The notes beneath the pieces were generated by a model. It searched no databases, had not been told where the DNA came from, and saw only the letters and a list, made by a program, of their open reading frames with translations. A DNA stretch of 64,000 nt from Phyllobacterium sp. OV277. Lineage in GTDB: Bacteria > Pseudomonadota > Alphaproteobacteria > Rhizobiales > Rhizobiaceae. Location of the stretch: the NCBI RefSeq assembly GCF_900104355.1, contig NZ_FNIY01000012.1, positions 51,837 to 115,836 on the forward strand, in the 5' to 3' direction. Position numbers and translations under genes: made by a program. Positions 53,982 through 63,278 of this stretch are shown here, one piece after another (position 1 is the stretch's first letter; the number at the start of each line of letters is the position of its first letter).

Positions 53982-54878
53982 ATGATCGATGATCTCGAAG
54001 GTATTTCGGTATTTCTCGCAGTGGCCGAAGCGCGGAATTTTCGTATTGCGGGCGAGAGGCTCGGCGTTACGCGATCCGCGGTGAGCCAAGCGTTGCAGCG
54101 TCTCGAAGATAGGGTGGGAGTGGCTCTGGTTCAGCGCACGACCCGCAGTGTTCGCCTGACTGAAGCGGGTGAAATATTTTACGAGACAGTTCGACCTTCG
54201 GTGACGCAGGTCGGCAGCGCCTTGCAGGCCCTACGCGAGATGCAGAGCCGCCCGAGTGGAATGTTGAGGATCACCGCATCCTCCATTGCAGAGAATTTTT
54301 TGTCAGGCCCACTCCTCGCTGGATTTCTGGAAGCCTATCCGGACGTAAGATTAGACATCACGATCACTGATGATGAATTCGACATTGTTGAAGCGGGTTT
54401 TGATGCGGGTGTCCGGCTCGGTGAAGTTATCGAGCAGGATATGATTGCAGTGCCTGTTTCATCGGAACAGAAGCAGTGTGCTGTTGCTTCTCGCGAATAT
54501 CTGACACGCCGTGGCAGTCCGGAGCACCCGCGCGATCTTTCCTCCCACACATGTATTGGATGGCGGCCGCGCCCTGATACAGCACCCTATCGCTGGGAGT
54601 TTGCGGAGAATGGCCGTGATTTTGATGTTGCAGTTGATCCTGCAATAACCACCAACGATATGGGAGTAATGATCCGCATGGCATGTGCTGGCGCGGGTAT
54701 CACCTTCGGCATGGCGGAGACGTTCCAGCCATATATCGCTCGAGGAGAGTTGAAGCCCTTGCTGGAAGACTTTGGTCCGCCATTTCAGGGTTTTTACCTC
54801 TATTATCCCAAGCGACAGCGGCAGCCTTTGAAACTTCGGGCACTGGTCGATTACATCCGCAAATATCGTAAGCTTTAG
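53982..54878 (+). CDS. LysR-family regulator
   Basis: A 298-residue LTTR with helix-turn-helix GISVFLAVAEARNFRIAGER, VTRSAVSQALQRLEDRVGV, and effector domain from SGMLRITASSIAENFL. It is divergent from the Atu4866-SDR pair across 135 bases, the usual layout for regulator and target. The ATG at 53982 has no strong SD (AAATATAACC), so it may be poorly translated. Confidence 0.9.
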   Translation: MIDDLEGISVFLAVAEARNFRIAGERLGVTRSAVSQALQRLEDRVGVALVQRTTRSVRLTEAGEIFYETVRPSVTQVGSALQALREMQSRPSGMLRITASSIAENFLSGPLLAGFLEAYPDVRLDITITDDEFDIVEAGFDAGVRLGEVIEQDMIAVPVSSEQKQCAVASREYLTRRGSPEHPRDLSSHTCIGWRPRPDTAPYRWEFAENGRDFDVAVDPAITTNDMGVMIRMACAGAGITFGMAETFQPYIARGELKPLLEDFGPPFQGFYLYYPKRQRQPLKLRALVDYIRKYRKL

Positions 54879-54914
54879 CCTAACACGCCCATCGCGCTTT
54901 TGCAGATAAGGGTC

Positions 54915-55685
54915 TCACATCCGTCGCCGGGATTGAGTCAGCGACAACGGATAACGCACGGGGTGATATGCCATGGAGCTGACGTTAACAGGTCGATATT
55001 CATTGTCGTAGGCGATTTGATCAAGTGTAAGGACAGCCGCTGGGAGATCCAGTTGCAACAGCTTTGCCTCCTGTTCGGATGCAAGCCGCGCACTCAGGGT
55101 CGATTGACCCCGCGTTGGAACGACGCCGTAACGGGTGTTGAATTCTGCATAGAGCGATCTGTTTCCATTGTTCCAGTCAATATCAAGAATTCCTGGCGCG
55201 ATCGCTTCGGCAAACCAGTCCCGCTGCACCACAACAGGCAAATCGTCCAGAAAGCGTAACCGCTCGATGAAAACAACATTCGAGCCGGCGGGCAGAGAAA
55301 GCGGTCGTGTAATATCCAGATCGGCCTGAATGACCGCGCCCGTCAGCAATTGCATCCCCGGCTTGCGGTTATTTGCTTCAGCGGTCTCCGTAAAACTGCG
55401 GACGATTTCGATTTCGTATGTGGGCTTTGGTTCTGTGACGTAAATGCCTTTTCCTGCGCGCGTCTGAAGAAACCCGAGATTCTCCAAGTCCTTTATCGCC
55501 TGTCGTACGGTAATTCGGCTCACCCCATATAGCTGAACGAGTTCACGCTCGGACGGGAGTTTGTCATTGAGTTGCAGTTGCCTGGCATCGATCATGGATT
55601 TCAGGATGATGCGCAATTGAACGTAAAGCGGCTCCGGATGATTGCGATCTATCAAGGTGCCACCGGGCGGCGCTGTCATGGCCAT
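54915..55685 (-). CDS. GntR-family (HutC/UTRA subfamily) regulator
   Basis: A regulator of about 256 residues: winged helix (PLYVQLRIILKSMIDARQL, LPSERELVQLYGVSRITVRQ, LENLGFLQTRAGKGIYVTEP) and a UTRA ligand domain (VFIERLRFLDDLPVVVQRDW through PVNVSSMAYHPVRYPLSL). UTRA regulators bind sugars or sugar phosphates. The reading frame is open 66 codons upstream to 55883, but ATG 55685 or 55679 is the natural start. It faces the GH4 operon across a perfect palindrome. Confidence 0.9.
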   Translation of the reverse strand: MAMTAPPGGTLIDRNHPEPLYVQLRIILKSMIDARQLQLNDKLPSERELVQLYGVSRITVRQAIKDLENLGFLQTRAGKGIYVTEPKPTYEIEIVRSFTETAEANNRKPGMQLLTGAVIQADLDITRPLSLPAGSNVVFIERLRFLDDLPVVVQRDWFAEAIAPGILDIDWNNGNRSLYAEFNTRYGVVPTRGQSTLSARLASEQEAKLLQLDLPAAVLTLDQIAYDNEYRPVNVSSMAYHPVRYPLSLTQSRRRM

Positions 55686-55829
55686 CTCAACTCTTTGCTT
55701 TCTTGGATTTCGGTATCCATCGTTCAGATTGCACCTTCGCCAATTCAATACAAGCTGCTGGAAAATTTGCCTGTGAATGCCGCCCTGAAGCCTGGAATTC
55801 CAAGTTCGAAGATTGTTGGTTTCGATTGA

Positions 55830-55853
55830 TTGACATAACTGGTTATAACCAGT
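55830..55853. promoter_or_regulatory. GntR operator palindrome with -35 element before the GH4 operon
   Basis: ACTGGTTATAACCAGT at 55838-55853 is a perfect 16-base palindrome of the form bound by HutC-type GntR proteins. TTGACA at 55830-55835 is a -35 box with TACCGA 17 bases later, so the repressor would cover the promoter spacer. Confidence 0.7.
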
Positions 55854-55886
55854 ACCGATAACACAGTTGGAGCATTGGAGCAATCG

Positions 55887-57272
55887 ATGAAGCTTGCGTT
55901 GGTTGGTGGTGGCGGTGTCCGCGCGCCGTTGTTTGTAGGGTCAGCGCTAAGGCGTGCGGAAAGAAGCGGCCTGACGGAAATCTGCCTGCAGGATATCAAC
56001 GAAACGAAGCTCGAACTGTTTGGCCGGATCAGTCAGGAACTTGCGCGCCGCAGCCAGTCGCCGGTCAAGATTTCCACGACAAGTGATGCCGAGAGGGCAC
56101 TTGAAGGCGCAAGCTATGTGGTGACGACGGTGCGACCGGGCGACGAAGAGGGCCGCATCAAGGATGAGCGCATTGCCTTGTCCCATGGTGTACTCGGGCA
56201 GGAAACCACAGGGCCCGGCGGCTTTGCCATGGCTTTGCGCAGTATCCCCGTGATCTTGAAATATGCGGAACTATTGAAGAAGGTCAGCCCGGATGCATGG
56301 CTTTTCAACTTTACCAATCCCGCTGGTCTGGTCGCCCAAGCGCTGCAGGACGAAGGCTATCATCGTACAATCGGCATCTGTGATGGTGCAAATGGTGCCC
56401 AGGAAGCGCTGGCGCGTTGGTTCAAGGTTCCCCAAAACGATGTACACGCGGAGGTGGCCGGGCTGAACCATCTTTCCTTCACACGCAGCGCCAAAATCAA
56501 CGGTAAAGAGGTGCTGCAGCCGCTTCTCGATGACGACAGCTTCTTGAGTGCAACATCGCAGCGCATGTTCGATGCAAAACTGATCCGTCATCAGCGCAAC
56601 TGGATCAATGAATATCTTTATTATTACTATTATGCCGAAAAGGCAGTGGAGGCCTTGAATTCGGATGAACGCACGCGCGGCGAAGAGGTCAAGGACCTCA
56701 ATAAGGCACTGATGGCGACACTGGGTACGATCAATCTCGACACCAGTGCGGATGAGGCACTGGCACGATATTACGCCTATGAACGCCGGCGCAGCGCCAC
56801 CTATATGCATTATGCGCTCGACGATGCGCCAACCATGGAAGAAGCCGATCATCTGGCCAACGTTCCTGCAGCGGGGGATCATGGCGAGGAGGGGGAAGGT
56901 TATGCGGGGGTAGCGCTCAATCTCATAGATGCCCTGCAAACAGGAAAACCTTGCTATAGCGGGCTGAACGTTCGCAATGAGGGCGCTATCGATGGATTGC
57001 GTGCGGATGATGTGGTGGAGGTTAGCTGTGTGGTCGAAAAGGATGGAATAAGGCCCTTGAAGATGGGGGCAATGCCGGAAGCGCAGTTCCAGCTCGTTCA
57101 GAATGTAAAGCGCTACGAGCGTCTTGCGGTGCGGGCGATAAGGGAACGCAGTCGCGATGTCGCGGTAGAAGCCTTGATGGCCCATCCGCTGGTCCTATCC
57201 TATTCCCGGGCGGTACCGCTCGTGAATGAGTATCTCGCCGCGCATGCACAGTACGCAGGAGAGTGGAAGTGA
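55887..57272 (+). CDS. Glycoside hydrolase family 4 protein
   Basis: A 461-residue NAD- and metal-dependent glycosidase. The nucleotide-binding start KLALVGGGGVRAPLF is followed by LQDINETKLELFG (DIN binding the cofactor ribose), TTVRPGDEEGRIKDE, NFTNPAG, GICDGANGAQEAL with the metal-ligand Cys, and AGLNHLSF with the metal-ligand His. GH4 enzymes cleave alpha- or beta-glycosides, some phosphorylated. The PfkB kinase and ABC importer (no PTS) imply an unphosphorylated imported disaccharide. ATG at 55887 follows GGAG; first gene of the operon. Confidence 0.88.
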   Translation: MKLALVGGGGVRAPLFVGSALRRAERSGLTEICLQDINETKLELFGRISQELARRSQSPVKISTTSDAERALEGASYVVTTVRPGDEEGRIKDERIALSHGVLGQETTGPGGFAMALRSIPVILKYAELLKKVSPDAWLFNFTNPAGLVAQALQDEGYHRTIGICDGANGAQEALARWFKVPQNDVHAEVAGLNHLSFTRSAKINGKEVLQPLLDDDSFLSATSQRMFDAKLIRHQRNWINEYLYYYYYAEKAVEALNSDERTRGEEVKDLNKALMATLGTINLDTSADEALARYYAYERRRSATYMHYALDDAPTMEEADHLANVPAAGDHGEEGEGYAGVALNLIDALQTGKPCYSGLNVRNEGAIDGLRADDVVEVSCVVEKDGIRPLKMGAMPEAQFQLVQNVKRYERLAVRAIRERSRDVAVEALMAHPLVLSYSRAVPLVNEYLAAHAQYAGEWK

Positions 57273-58198
57273 CCGCAAAGGCCTCTCAATCGCTCTATGA
57301 CGTGATGGTGGTCGGCGAATACTACTTCGACCTGATCTTTCGCGGTTTGCCTGATGTGCCGAAAATTGGTGCTGATCTTTGGGCAAAGGAATTTGAATGG
57401 GTGCCCGGCGCTGCATTTTCGACAGCCCTTGCCCTGACGAGGCTCGGCACAGAGGCAGGCTGGTGGTGTGCATTCGGCAATGATGTGTTCAGCCAGATGA
57501 TTATCGAGGAGGCGCGGCGTGAGAGTATCGACGAAGGGCTTTTCATACATTTCCAGAAACCGTGGCGTCGTCTCAGTTCTGCTTTCTCGTTCACCCATGA
57601 CCGTGGCTTCATCAGCTACAGCGAAGATCGCGATCCGAGCCCCCTTCCTGCGGACCTGGAGCGTATACGGCCTCAAATTCTGCTCCTACAGGGCTTTTCA
57701 CTAGCGCCGGAGCGTCTCGCACTCGTGGATGCCGCCCGGCGGCTTGGCATCAAGGTCTGTTCCGATTGTCAGCACATTGAAATGGATTTGTCTGCACCGG
57801 GTTTGATTGGAGCCCTTCGGCAGATCGATGTGTTCCTGCCTAATGAGAGCGAGGCGAAGGCGCTGACGGGTGAGAGCGATATCAACGCCGTGCTGAAGAT
57901 TCTCGCGCACTATTGTCCGACTGTTGTCATCAAATGCGGTGCCGATGGTGCAATCGCTTCGGAAAACGGGCAGATCTACCATGTTCCTGCTCTGGCTGTA
58001 GACGTATTCGATACCACAGGGGCTGGAGATAGTTTCAATGCCGGCTTTGTGCATGGGATGTTGCATGAACCGGATTTTTATTCGGCGCTCGAAGTCGCGG
58101 TTATTTGCGGCTCGCTGGCGGTCACCGGTTATGGCGGTCGCAATTTACCCTTTCATTCCGATCTCGACCAATATCGACGGCGCAGAGCCGCGATCTAA
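57269..58198 (+). CDS. PfkB-family carbohydrate kinase
   Basis: A 309-residue ribokinase-like sugar kinase. It has the N-terminal DVMVVGEYYFDLIF, the glycine pair region VPGAAFSTALALTRLG and the anion-hole/catalytic motif DTTGAGDSFNAGF. GTG at 57269 overlaps the GH4 stop as GTGA and has AGGAG at seven bases; GTG at 57263 is too close to that SD. It probably phosphorylates the sugar freed by the GH4 enzyme. Confidence 0.9.
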   Translation: MTAKASQSLYDVMVVGEYYFDLIFRGLPDVPKIGADLWAKEFEWVPGAAFSTALALTRLGTEAGWWCAFGNDVFSQMIIEEARRESIDEGLFIHFQKPWRRLSSAFSFTHDRGFISYSEDRDPSPLPADLERIRPQILLLQGFSLAPERLALVDAARRLGIKVCSDCQHIEMDLSAPGLIGALRQIDVFLPNESEAKALTGESDINAVLKILAHYCPTVVIKCGADGAIASENGQIYHVPALAVDVFDTTGAGDSFNAGFVHGMLHEPDFYSALEVAVICGSLAVTGYGGRNLPFHSDLDQYRRRRAAI

Positions 58199-58233
58199 TT
58201 CGCTTCAATAAACAAGAAAAGCAGGGAACGATC

Positions 58234-59496
58234 ATGAAACATAAATTGAAGGCACTTGCAGGTCTCGCAGTTTTGGCAATGGCGGCGGCATTACCCGCAA
58301 AAGCTGAAACAATCTCCATGTTCTGCTCAGCGACCGATTATGAACTCTGCGAGGAGGGCGCACAGAAATGGGCAAAGTCATCGGGCAATGAAGTCAAGAT
58401 TAACCGGACGCCACAAAACCTTGACGATGCCATTCCGATCTACCAGCAATTGTTTGCGTCTAATTCCCCGGATGTCGATCTCCTCTATGTGGATGTCATC
58501 TGGCTCGGCATGATGAAAGATCATTTCGAGAATATCAGCAAGCTGGTTCCAGAAGCCGAAGTAAAGGCGCATTTTGCATCTGCTGTCGAGGCGGCGCGCA
58601 TCGATGGCAAGCTGCTTGCCATGCCTTTTTACATTGATACCGGATTGATGTTTTACAGGAAGGATCTTCTGGAAAAATACGGCAAACAAGCGCCAAAGAC
58701 CTGGGATGAGCTGACAGCAACTGCCAAGGAAATTCAGGATAGCGAACGCAAGGCAGGCAATGCCGATATGTGGGGTTATTCATGGCAGGGACGCAGCTAT
58801 GAAGGGCTTACCTGTGATGCCATTGAATGGATGGCTTCGGGCGGTGGCGGAACAATTCTTTCCGACAAGGGCGTTGTTACGGTCAACAACCCTCAGACAC
58901 TTGCCGCATTGACACGGGCGAGGGGATGGATCGACACGATTTCACCGAAGGGCGTCCTCAACTATGACGAGGAGAGCTCCCGGGCACTCTTCGAAAGTGG
59001 CAATGCGGTGTTTCATCGAAACTGGCCCTATGTCTGGGGTACGTCGCAGGCTGATGGCGGCAAGCTTGTAGGCAAGGTCGGTGTGTCGGCGCTTCCTGTC
59101 GGCGCTGAAGGCCAGAAGTCCAGTGGTACACTGGGGACAGCCTATCTTGCCGTTTCCAAATATTCGAAGAAGAAGGAAAAGGCCGCTGATCTCTTGCGTT
59201 ATATGGTTGGTCTGGAAGATCAGAAGATGCGCGCCATAAAGGGCGGCTATAACCCGACGGTCGAAGCCCTCTACAGCGATGCGGATGTGCTTGCGAAAAT
59301 TCCTTTCCTCCCAATGGCAAAAAGCGCATTTGAAGAATCTGTCGCGCGTCCATCGGCGGTTACGGGGAAGGATTACAATCGTGTCTCACGTTCTTTCTAC
59401 CGCTCGGTGCATGATATCATTTCGGGAACCGGGGACATTGGTGCGGAACTGGCGCAGCTGGAGAAGCGGCTGAAACGCGATGTGAAGGCCAACTAA
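58234..59496 (+). CDS. ABC sugar-binding protein (family 1)
   Basis: A 420-residue periplasmic binding protein with a Sec signal peptide (KALAGLAVLAMAAALPAKA). Typical elements are DVDLLYVDVIWLGMMKDHFE, LLAMPFYIDTGLMFYRKDLL and WDELTATAKEIQD; these recall trehalose/maltose/sucrose-binding proteins of the ThuE/AglE group. ATG at 58234 follows GCAGGGAACG; the frame upstream to 58105 lies within the kinase gene. Confidence 0.9.
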   Translation: MKHKLKALAGLAVLAMAAALPAKAETISMFCSATDYELCEEGAQKWAKSSGNEVKINRTPQNLDDAIPIYQQLFASNSPDVDLLYVDVIWLGMMKDHFENISKLVPEAEVKAHFASAVEAARIDGKLLAMPFYIDTGLMFYRKDLLEKYGKQAPKTWDELTATAKEIQDSERKAGNADMWGYSWQGRSYEGLTCDAIEWMASGGGGTILSDKGVVTVNNPQTLAALTRARGWIDTISPKGVLNYDEESSRALFESGNAVFHRNWPYVWGTSQADGGKLVGKVGVSALPVGAEGQKSSGTLGTAYLAVSKYSKKKEKAADLLRYMVGLEDQKMRAIKGGYNPTVEALYSDADVLAKIPFLPMAKSAFEESVARPSAVTGKDYNRVSRSFYRSVHDIISGTGDIGAELAQLEKRLKRDVKAN

Positions 59497-59586
59497 GTTT
59501 CGGAATCGCAGATATTGCCAGCCTGTCTCTCCGGCGGGTTGGCAATCATCGCAAACAGTGGCCGAAGAATATCCAGGGACAGTGAA

Positions 59587-60693
59587 ATGGCATCCGTCAC
59601 TCTGAAGGAAGTAAGCAAAAGCTTTGGCGCATTCGATGTCTTGCAGTCGATCGATCTGACAATTGAAGACGGCGAGTTTATTGTCTTCGTTGGTCCTTCC
59701 GGCTGTGGAAAATCGACCCTGTTGCGGGCGATTGCGGGCCTTGTGCCTGTTTCCAAAGGCGATGTCTTTATCGGTGGTGAGCAGGTTACTGATGTTCCCG
59801 CGTCAAAACGCGGTATCGCCTTCGTCTTTCAGTCCTATGCGCTCTATCCGCATATGAATGTGGCGCGAAACATCAGCTTTGCCCTCGAAACTGCGCGTAT
59901 GGCCAAGGCTGAAATCCGCCAGCGCCTGACGAGAGTGGCAGACATGTTGAAGATCGGCCACCTCCTGGATCGGCGGCCGAAGCAGCTTTCCGGTGGGCAA
60001 CGCCAGCGTGTCGCCATCGGGCGGGCTCTTGTCAGTCAACCGCAACTGTTCCTATTCGACGAGCCACTGTCAAATCTTGACGCCGATTTGCGAATGGAGA
60101 TGCGGTTCGAGATTGCCAAGCTGCACGCCGAGATCGGCACCACGATGATTTATGTCACGCACGATCAGACCGAGGCCATGACACTGGCCGACCGGATCGT
60201 TATTCTCAATCATGGACGTATCGAGCAGGTTGGAACGCCGCGCGAGCTTTATGACCGCCCCGCAAATCGGTTTGTTGCCGGTTTCCTTGGAAGTCCGCGC
60301 ATGAACTTTGCACCCGTACATACTGATACGTCTTCCGGTCTTTTGCATGGGCCCTCGGGCTTTGTTTTTGCAACAAGCGGCACCGGAAGTTCCCAGCCTG
60401 TGACACTCGGGCTGCGACCGGAAGCGTTGGAAATTGTCGAAGCCGGAACAGCTCAATCCATTAGTGGCACCTTTGAAAGAGCGGAAGACCTAGGCTACGA
60501 ACACATCGCCTATGTTCGTTTGTCTGATGATCTGGTGTGGACAATTCGTTCGACGGAGCCTCTTTCGGGACATGCGCGGGGGCAAGCCGTCGGATTGGGT
60601 TGGCAGATCAAAGATCTTTATCTCTTCAATGAGGCTGGGATACGTGTCGACGTTGAAGCGGCACGCGGTCCCGTCGTGGCTGTGCAAAGTTGA
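59587..60693 (+). CDS. ABC sugar transporter ATP-binding protein (UgpC/MsmK-like)
   Basis: A 368-residue ATPase with Walker [10 protein letters not shown], signature [15 protein letters not shown], Walker [14 protein letters not shown]-loop YVTHDQTEA and a TOBE domain ([14 protein letters not shown]). ATG at 59587 follows AGGGACAG. The gene is very like the 25551 ATPase; both belong to the same family but to separate importers. Confidence 0.92.
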   Translation: MASVTLKEVSKSFGAFDVLQSIDLTIEDGEFIVFVGPSGCGKSTLLRAIAGLVPVSKGDVFIGGEQVTDVPASKRGIAFVFQSYALYPHMNVARNISFALETARMAKAEIRQRLTRVADMLKIGHLLDRRPKQLSGGQRQRVAIGRALVSQPQLFLFDEPLSNLDADLRMEMRFEIAKLHAEIGTTMIYVTHDQTEAMTLADRIVILNHGRIEQVGTPRELYDRPANRFVAGFLGSPRMNFAPVHTDTSSGLLHGPSGFVFATSGTGSSQPVTLGLRPEALEIVEAGTAQSISGTFERAEDLGYEHIAYVRLSDDLVWTIRSTEPLSGHARGQAVGLGWQIKDLYLFNEAGIRVDVEAARGPVVAVQS

Positions 60694-60695
60694 GG

Positions 60696-61583
60696 ATGGG
60701 CATTCCAATGCGCAATCGGGAAACGAGGACAGCATGGCTTTTTCTTCTGCCGCTTCTCGTTGCACTGGCGGCTGTCGCGGTTTGGCCGCTTGTACGCAAT
60801 GTGTATTTTTCCTTCACCAATGCCTTTCTGGACAATCCGTCTGAGTACAGCTTTGTTGGTCTGCAAAATTTCATAACCGTCATGGAAGATCCGGTTTTCT
60901 GGGGTGCTGTGACGAATACCATGATCTTCACACTGATATCCGTCAGCTTCGAAACGGTGCTCGGGTTCGGCATCGCGCTTCTCTTGCACCGCGCCTTTGC
61001 TGGACGTGGTCTGGTGCGCGCCGCCATTCTGGTGCCTTGGGCGATGCCGATGGTTGTGTCGGCCAAGATCTGGGAATGGATGCTCAATGATCAATTCGGC
61101 CTGATCAACAAGGCGCTTATCTGGCTGGGCTTTCTGGACAAAGGTATCGCCTGGACGGCAGATTCATCTCTCATCCTCGGTACAGTCATCTTCATCGATA
61201 TCTGGGTTACGACACCGTTTATGGTGCTTCTCATTCTTGCCGGATTGCAACTTATCCCGGAGGAAATCTATGAGGCTGCCGAAGTGTCCGGCGTGCCGGC
61301 CTGGAAACGATTATGGTCGATAACCCTGCCATTGGCGGCCCCTGCAATCGGTGTCGCCGTTCTCTTCCGCACGCTCGATGCACTGCGCATGTTTGATCTG
61401 AGCTATGTGATCGCCGCCAATAACGAAAAAGCCATGACGATGTCGATCTATGCGCGTGACCAGCTTATCGGGTTTCAGGATCTTGGCGTCGGTTCTGCGG
61501 CTTCGACATGGGTGTTTCTGATTGTCGGGCTGATTGCCATCCTGATTGTCAGCCTGTTGCGGCTTGACCGGAGCACGGCATAG
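60696..61583 (+). CDS. ABC sugar transporter permease (MalF/ThuF-like)
   Basis: An inner-membrane permease of about 295 residues with six helices, first helix TAWLFLLPLLVALAAVAVWP and EAA loop IYEAAEVSGVPAWKRLWSIT. ATG at 60696 touches GAGG, which overlaps the previous stop; the next ATG at 60708 (MRNRETRTAWLF) is an equally good start. Confidence 0.9.
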   Translation: MGIPMRNRETRTAWLFLLPLLVALAAVAVWPLVRNVYFSFTNAFLDNPSEYSFVGLQNFITVMEDPVFWGAVTNTMIFTLISVSFETVLGFGIALLLHRAFAGRGLVRAAILVPWAMPMVVSAKIWEWMLNDQFGLINKALIWLGFLDKGIAWTADSSLILGTVIFIDIWVTTPFMVLLILAGLQLIPEEIYEAAEVSGVPAWKRLWSITLPLAAPAIGVAVLFRTLDALRMFDLSYVIAANNEKAMTMSIYARDQLIGFQDLGVGSAASTWVFLIVGLIAILIVSLLRLDRSTA

Positions 61584-62449
61584 TGACCCAAACATCTGAC
61601 CGTTACTCGAATAGAACATATCGCAGATTGAAGGCCCTCAAGCGTATCGGTCTTTATGCTGGCGTCACGCTCGTTCTCATCTATATGCTGTTTCCATATT
61701 ATTGGGCGATCATTTCCTCCACAAAAACCCGTGAGAGCCTCTATAGTTTCAGTCTGGTGCCGTCGCTTGATTTCAGCAACTATATCAGCCTGTTCAACAA
61801 TCCCATCTTCATGGGTGCGATCGTCAATTCGGCGATCATTGCCATTTCCAGCAGCGTTTTATCGCTGGTTATCAGTCTTTTGGCGGCTTACGCGCTTGGG
61901 CGTCTGCATTTCAAGCTCAGCCGGATCATTCTCATCTGCGTTCTGATGATTTCAGTATTTCCACAAGTGGTGGTTCTTTCCGGCATGTTCGAGGTCATTG
62001 GCTGGCTCGGATTCTACAATCGACCTGCGGCTCTCATCTTTTCCTATCTGTTGCTGATCCTGCCCTTTACGACCTGGGTTCTGACGAGTTTCATTCGCGA
62101 TCTGCCTGTTGAGCTTGAAGAGGCTGCGTTGATTGATGGATGTTCGCGGATGCGGATATTGACGCACGTCCTGTTGCCGCTAATGGGTCCGGCCATTGCA
62201 AGCACCGGTCTGCTTGCATTCATTCTTGCCTGGAATGAGTTCCTGTTTGCGCTGACATTCATCCTGACTGATGAGAACAGAACGGTTCCGGTTGCCATCG
62301 GTTTGCTGACCGGCAGCAGCCGTTATGAGTACCCGTTCGGGCAAATTATGGCGGCATCTGTGACTGTCACGTTACCCCTGCTCATTCTCGTTCTTATCTT
62401 CCAGCGGAAGATCGTCGCGGGACTGACATCCGGAGCCGTAAAAGGCTGA
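61583..62449 (+). CDS. ABC sugar transporter permease (MalG/ThuG-like)
   Basis: A 288-residue permease starting at GTG 61583, sharing one base with the preceding TAG. It has the first helix LYAGVTLVLIYMLFPYYWAI, the EAA loop LEEAALIDGCSRMRILTHVL and the C-terminal helix region of MalG-type proteins. Last gene of the operon. Confidence 0.92.
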   Translation: MTQTSDRYSNRTYRRLKALKRIGLYAGVTLVLIYMLFPYYWAIISSTKTRESLYSFSLVPSLDFSNYISLFNNPIFMGAIVNSAIIAISSSVLSLVISLLAAYALGRLHFKLSRIILICVLMISVFPQVVVLSGMFEVIGWLGFYNRPAALIFSYLLLILPFTTWVLTSFIRDLPVELEEAALIDGCSRMRILTHVLLPLMGPAIASTGLLAFILAWNEFLFALTFILTDENRTVPVAIGLLTGSSRYEYPFGQIMAASVTVTLPLLILVLIFQRKIVAGLTSGAVKG

Positions 62450-62479
62450 CCAAAGTCATGTCAAATGCATGCTGAATCG

Positions 62480-62504
62480 ATCAGGGGTGTCCCTGATTAT
62501 TTCT
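62480..62504 (+). terminator. Hairpin ending the GH4-ABC operon
   Basis: Stem ATCAGGG / CCCTGAT with loop GTGT followed by TATTTCT, 30 bases after the last permease gene. The T-run is interrupted, so the terminator is probably weak. The remaining 100 bases up to the TerC gene hold its promoter; no manganese riboswitch pattern was found. Confidence 0.6.
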
Positions 62505-62605
62505 ATGAGATAGGATTCTCCTCGTTTCAAGGATCGCTCAATTTTGCGAGATTCGCATGACTGAGTGTGAAAAACCGCAGGCGCAGAAACGATAGGCATG
62601 GCAGT

Positions 62606-63244
62606 ATGACAGAACTCCTTACTCCCGAGGCACTTTCAACCCTTTTTCAAGTTGTTATGATGGATCTGGTTCTGGCCGGAGACAATGCGGTGGTCATTGG
62701 TCTGGCGGCTGCCGGTTTACCACGCGAGCAGCGAAACAAGGCCATTCTTGTCGGGATTATTGCTGCCACGGTACTGCGGATTCTTTTTGCCACCGTCGCC
62801 AGCCAGATGCTGCAGATCATTGGTCTTCTTCTTGCCGGCGGCATTCTCCTGCTGTGGGTGTGCTGGAAAATGTGGCGTGAATTGCACAATGGCAATGCAG
62901 ACGACGTGGATATTGACGGCACACTGGATGAAGATACCACCTCAGGTGAAAAGACCGGGCGTAAAACATTTGCTCAGGCAGCGTGGCAGATAGTCATTGC
63001 AGATGTGTCGATGTCACTGGACAATGTGCTGGCGGTAGCGGGCGCTGCACGCGAGCATCTGGCCGTTCTGGTGTTTGGCCTGATATTGTCCATTGCCCTT
63101 ATGGGGCTGGCCGCAAGTTTCATTGCGCGCCTGCTGCAGAGATATCGCTGGATTGCTTACATTGGCCTTGCGATCATTCTTTATGTCGCTTTGGAAATGG
63201 TCTATCGCGGAACCCTCGAAGTCCTGACTTATCTGCATAGTTAG
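62606..63244 (+). CDS. TerC-family (YjbE-type) integral membrane protein
   Basis: A 212-residue, about seven-helix membrane protein. The family signatures are VVMMDLVLAGDNAVVIGLAA and its second-half repeat IVIADVSMSLDNVLAVAGAA, each with the conserved Asp and Asn pair, and a loop with acidic residues (DDVDIDGTLDEDTTSGE). Members are metal (probably manganese) exporters. ATG at 62606 is chosen over an upstream in-frame start at 62567, since MTELLTPEALSTLFQ fits the family. Confidence 0.9.
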   Translation: MTELLTPEALSTLFQVVMMDLVLAGDNAVVIGLAAAGLPREQRNKAILVGIIAATVLRILFATVASQMLQIIGLLLAGGILLLWVCWKMWRELHNGNADDVDIDGTLDEDTTSGEKTGRKTFAQAAWQIVIADVSMSLDNVLAVAGAAREHLAVLVFGLILSIALMGLAASFIARLLQRYRWIAYIGLAIILYVALEMVYRGTLEVLTYLHS

Positions 63245-63278
63245 TTGATAAGCTTTGCGGGGAGGGTTTATCTGTTCG

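Noticed and set aside
56271..57185. 304-codon antisense frame under the GH4 gene
   Set aside because: It is fully opposite a recognised GH4 protein; its cysteine- and isoleucine-rich composition looks like a shadow.
62450..62605. Manganese (yybP-ykoY) riboswitch before the TerC-family gene
   Set aside because: The expected conserved loops are not visible; only the terminator-like hairpin of the upstream operon is there.
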